Assembly: GCA_008330645.1 (NCBI GenBank)
Contig: VLTN01000060.1
Coordinates: 1 to 64,000 of the forward strand
Direction: 5' to 3'
DNA from: Cafeteria roenbergensis
Taxonomy: Eukaryota > Sar > Bigyra > Bicosoecida > Cafeteriaceae
DNA length: 64,000 bases
The translations under genes were made by a program, and so were the position numbers. The notes under the pieces are model-generated. The model saw only the letters and a list, made by a program, of their open reading frames with translations. It ran no database searches and was not told the DNA's origin. Below are positions 60,930 through 64,000 of this stretch, one piece after another (the stretch's first letter is position 1; every line of letters starts with the position of its first letter).

Positions 60930-63900
60930 TCACTTCCAGGGAGACGCCGCCGCATCGGCCGGGCCGAAGCCGCTGCCTGCCGCAGCGCCAGCCACGCCGC
61001 TCCACTGATTGGGCGCCTCCGAGGCCGGGCGCGCTCGCTTTGAGGCCGGGGCGCCGCGAGCATCGGCAGCAGGCCCCGCAGGCGAGGCCCCAGACTTGGT
61101 GCCGTCCTGCCTGGCCGCGGAAGCGGCAGCGGCTGCAGCCGGGGTTGCCGCTGACTGCGACGACGCGTCCTGGTGGCCGGCGCCCGCCACGGTGATCCAC
61201 GCGCGCGCAGTGCACACGTCCCCGAGCGCGGGGCTGGCGGGTATGCGCGAGCGCTTCTGCTGCGGCTCCTCGGCAGGAGGGGAGCCGGGGCCGCTGGTAG
61301 GGGTGGAGGCGGAGGCAGACTCCGTGGGCGCCGCCGACGGCACCGGTGCCTCCGAGGGCGATGCCTCCCGCATGCGCGCCAGCGTGGCCGCGACGCCGCT
61401 GTGGTGGCGGCGGCCGGCGGCAGCGCGCTGGCCACCAGCAGGCGCCTGCGCGCGCTCCAGCTGGGCCATGGACGCTTGCATGGTGACGAGCACCAGCGTG
61501 CCTTCGGGGAGGGCGCCGGCCGCCAGCATGCCGCGAACAGCTCCGTCCAGAGCGGTCGCACGTGGCCCGCTGACGTCGACAACGATGGGGCCGCCATTCG
61601 CGCCGCCATCCGCCGCAGCGCGCGAGTAGCAGGCCAGGTCGGGCAGCTCCACGCGGCCGACCACGAGGGAGGCGCCGGGCGAGTCAGCCTTGCGGCGGGC
61701 AGTGTGGTGAGCGCGGGCAAGCTTGGCGACTGCCCGGCACACGGCGTCGGGGTCGTCGCCAGCGCAAGCCACGCCGTCAGCCGCGGAATCGAGGTAGCAG
61801 TTGACGAAGTAGGGGGGCCCCACGATGCCAGTGCGGCCAAACAGAGAGGGGTGGGAGAGCGCGCTGAGCAGGGGCGCGCAGTCCGCCCTGGCGCTGCGGC
61901 TGGCCCTGGGCATGGCGACGGCAGGACCTCGCCAGAGGCGGAGAAGGACGAGCTCGAGGGACGCCAGCGCGTCCTCTGACGAGCAGTGGCCGACGGCGGG
62001 GGACGCGGCCTGGATGGAGCGGCCGAGGTGGCGCTGCGTGAGGAAGGAGAGCTTGTTGCGCCGCGGCCAGCCGCGGCGGTGCTCGAACAGCACGGACGTG
62101 TCCAGCAGGCGCGTGTGAACGAGCTTGAGGGCGCGCAGGTCGTTTTCCAGGGAGTGCCCAGCCAGCACGGCGCACGGCAGGGCGTCCAGAAGGGCGACCA
62201 GCTCGCCGCGAGCGGTCTCCAGGTCCGTTGCTGGCCCGTCCTCCGCCAGCATCGCCGGCGTGATGCCGCTGTACTGGGTGACAAAGTCGCGGACGGGGAG
62301 GGCTGGGCGAACGAGCCTGTCGAGGAGCGGCACGCCCGTGGCGCCGAGCACCGTGACGCGGGCGAGCGAGGTGCCCTCGTCAGTTCGAACCATCTCGCAG
62401 TCGATGCCGATCACGTTGAGGACGGGGCAGCGAGCGGCAGCGGCGGCCAGCACCGGGAGCGCGGCGCGGTCAAGAGGCAGAGCCCCCGCCTCCGCAGAGG
62501 CGGCGGGCAGGGGCGCAGCGCCTGGGCCGGGAGCGGCAGCCGCGGGCGACGCCAGCGCCTTGAGGCAAGCAGCGTCGCCGCATGCGGCGGCCGCATCAAC
62601 GCTCAAGTCGGTGCCCTCCGGCCCAGACGCGCAGAGGGCGGCGACGTCGGCCGCCGCCGCCGCTGACGATGCGAAGGCGGACGCGTCCACCGTCTCGGCG
62701 TGGCAGTCCGCCGAGGCGCCATCGGAGGGGGCGAACGACAGGCCCTTGGCGGATAGCGCCGCGCGCGCGGCAGCAGGCAGCGGCGCCCCGATCATCATCA
62801 GCTGGGTCCAGCTGCAGAGCGCCCTGCGCAGCGCCGCAGACAGGCCGAGGGCCGGCTCCCCGGCCGCGACACCGTCGGCATCGGACGCGCGCAAAGCCTG
62901 CACGGCCAGGGGGCGCAGCGGGCCCGGAGGCACGGCGGCCTTGGCGGCCGTGGCGACGGCGGTACGGTCCGCTGCGCTCGGGAGCTCCAGCGAGGGGCGG
63001 GCCGCGGCTGCCGAGCCGGCTGCCGGGTCGGCGGCGGCGGCGGCGGCGTCTGCGTCGTCGCTGGTGCCAGCGTGCCCGGCGGAGCTAGAGGCGGCACTCG
63101 GTGCAGCTGCTGCCGCTGCCCCGCCTGGCTGCCCGGCCTGCTGCTGCTGGGAGCCCCCCGAAGAGCCAAGCCCTGCCTGCTTGAGGGCCTCGGCCGCCTC
63201 GGCCGCCTCCTCAGCGAGGGTCTCCGCCGCTTGCTGTGCGGCCTCCAGGGCCTGCGCCACCCTGGACGCCATGCTCCACTGGGGGCCCTGGCCCTCCTCC
63301 TCGCGGCCCTCCTCCCTGGCGCGCTTCCGGGACTTTGCTTGCGCCTTTGCCGCGGCCGCGGCGCCGCCCTTTCGCTGGGAGAGCACCGTCTCGGACGCAG
63401 CCAGCGATGCGTCGGTCACGCGCCCAGTCTCCTGCAGCGCGGCGCGCACGGGTGGCGGCAGCTTGCTCTGCAGAGCCGGTGAGAGGTAGAGCACGGTGTC
63501 GGCCAGGTCCACCGGCTCTTTTGGCTTGCAGCAGTGAAGCTTGAGGCTGGTCAGCGCCGACAGGGAGGGGGTGAGGGACAGCGAGTGTGCTCCGGCCGCG
63601 GCTGCGTCGCCGCCCCCGCTGACGAGCAGCAAGACCACGCCAGGGAGAGACCCTCGCGACTCGAGCGAGGGGGGCGTGCCCTTTGCCGCGAGGCCGCAAG
63701 ACTGCAGCAGCAGCGTTGCGATGGTCTGCGGGCAATGAGGGTCGTGGGGCGAGGCGCGCGGGAGCCGCGCCGGTCGGCAAGAGCGGGCCTGTTCGCCGGC
63801 AAGTCGGAGGGGCGGGAGCGGGGAGGGGAGGGGGGTGCCCGCGCCGCAGCGCCCACCCTTCCCCCCGCGCGCACGCACGCACCGCCAAGCAAGGCCCATG

Positions 63901-63985
63901 CGGAGCCCAGCCAGTCGCTTACATCAGGCTGGAGGTCTGCCACACGGCGCTTGCCCGCATTGAGTTGAACCTTGGGGCGGACCAT
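60930..63985 (-). CDS. REX-type RNA exonuclease (REXO/Rex1-like, DEDDh)
   Basis: Exon 63985-63923, an intron (GTAAG...CGCAG) and exon 63725-60930 give at least 952 residues. The start ATG at 63985 is only 15 bases from the edge, so an upstream start is possible. The nuclease core has VIGIDCEMVRTDEGTSLARV (ExoI), AVLAGHSLENDLRALKLVH (ExoII) and HCSSEDALASLELVLL (ExoIII, where the usual HDA reads SEDA with the His three residues earlier). REX family members trim 3' ends of 5S rRNA, tRNA and snRNA in the nucleus. Long Ala-rich stretches flank the core, and a Lys/Arg patch (KSRKRAREEGREEE) could be a nuclear localisation signal. Confidence 0.85.
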
Positions 63986-64000
63986 GTCCCACCCACGCGA

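Overview
The window is strongly GC-rich nuclear DNA from a eukaryote. The genes carry spliceosomal introns, mostly about 100-250 bp, with donors that usually read GTGAG and acceptors that read CGCAG. The products are eukaryotic hallmarks: NOP58, CCT1, PRMT5, MIS12, OSGEP/KAE1, a TMX-type thioredoxin and a REX-type exonuclease. Genes are dense, intergenic gaps are short, and proteins are rich in Ala, Gly and Ser with microsatellite-coded tracts. This suits a free-living, GC-rich unicellular protist. A heterotrophic stramenopile such as a bicosoecid is my guess, but nothing in the sequence proves the taxon.

Layout. 1-2969 (-): a GBP/atlastin-like GTPase whose reading frame is broken repeatedly and which runs off the left edge. 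3143-7591: a candidate DNA transposon with 30-bp terminal inverted repeats, a pogo/Tigger-type DDE transposase and a second ORF, lying between the GTPase and GMP synthetase. 7653-9787 (+): GMP synthetase. 10110-13311: a methyltransferase-fold protein head-to-head with a DFR-like reductase. 13516-15223 (+): a membrane protein with an alpha/beta-hydrolase fold. 15517-18264 (+): an Asteroid-family nuclease-fold protein. 18597-27515 (+): a giant EF-hand array protein of about 2,783 residues. 27972-33626: a PARP-like/coiled-coil/TLDc protein head-to-head with NOP58. 34004-37681: a coiled-coil protein and a weak small ORF. 37834-41988: OSGEP/KAE1 head-to-head with an uncharacterised basic protein. 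42247-44848 (+): CCT1. 45111-49406 (-): a tandem pair of paralogous membrane proteins. 49752-54092 (-): two uncharacterised genes and MIS12. 54334-59332: an HMIT-like sugar/inositol transporter head-to-head with PRMT5. 59594-60601 (+): a TMX-like protein. 60930-63985 (-): a REX-type exonuclease, possibly continuing off the right edge.

There are no operons. The repeated theme is head-to-head gene pairs separated by about 190-310 bp, which suggests shared promoters. The set is mainly housekeeping: purine synthesis, snoRNP, chaperonin, t6A tRNA modification, kinetochore and arginine methylation. The most unusual items are the PARP-like/TLDc fusion, the EF-hand array, the transposon beside GMP synthetase, and the paralogue pair in which one copy lacks a zinc-binding block. 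Frame breaks at C-runs inside GMP synthetase and next to the methyltransferase gene suggest that some indels are sequence errors rather than biology.
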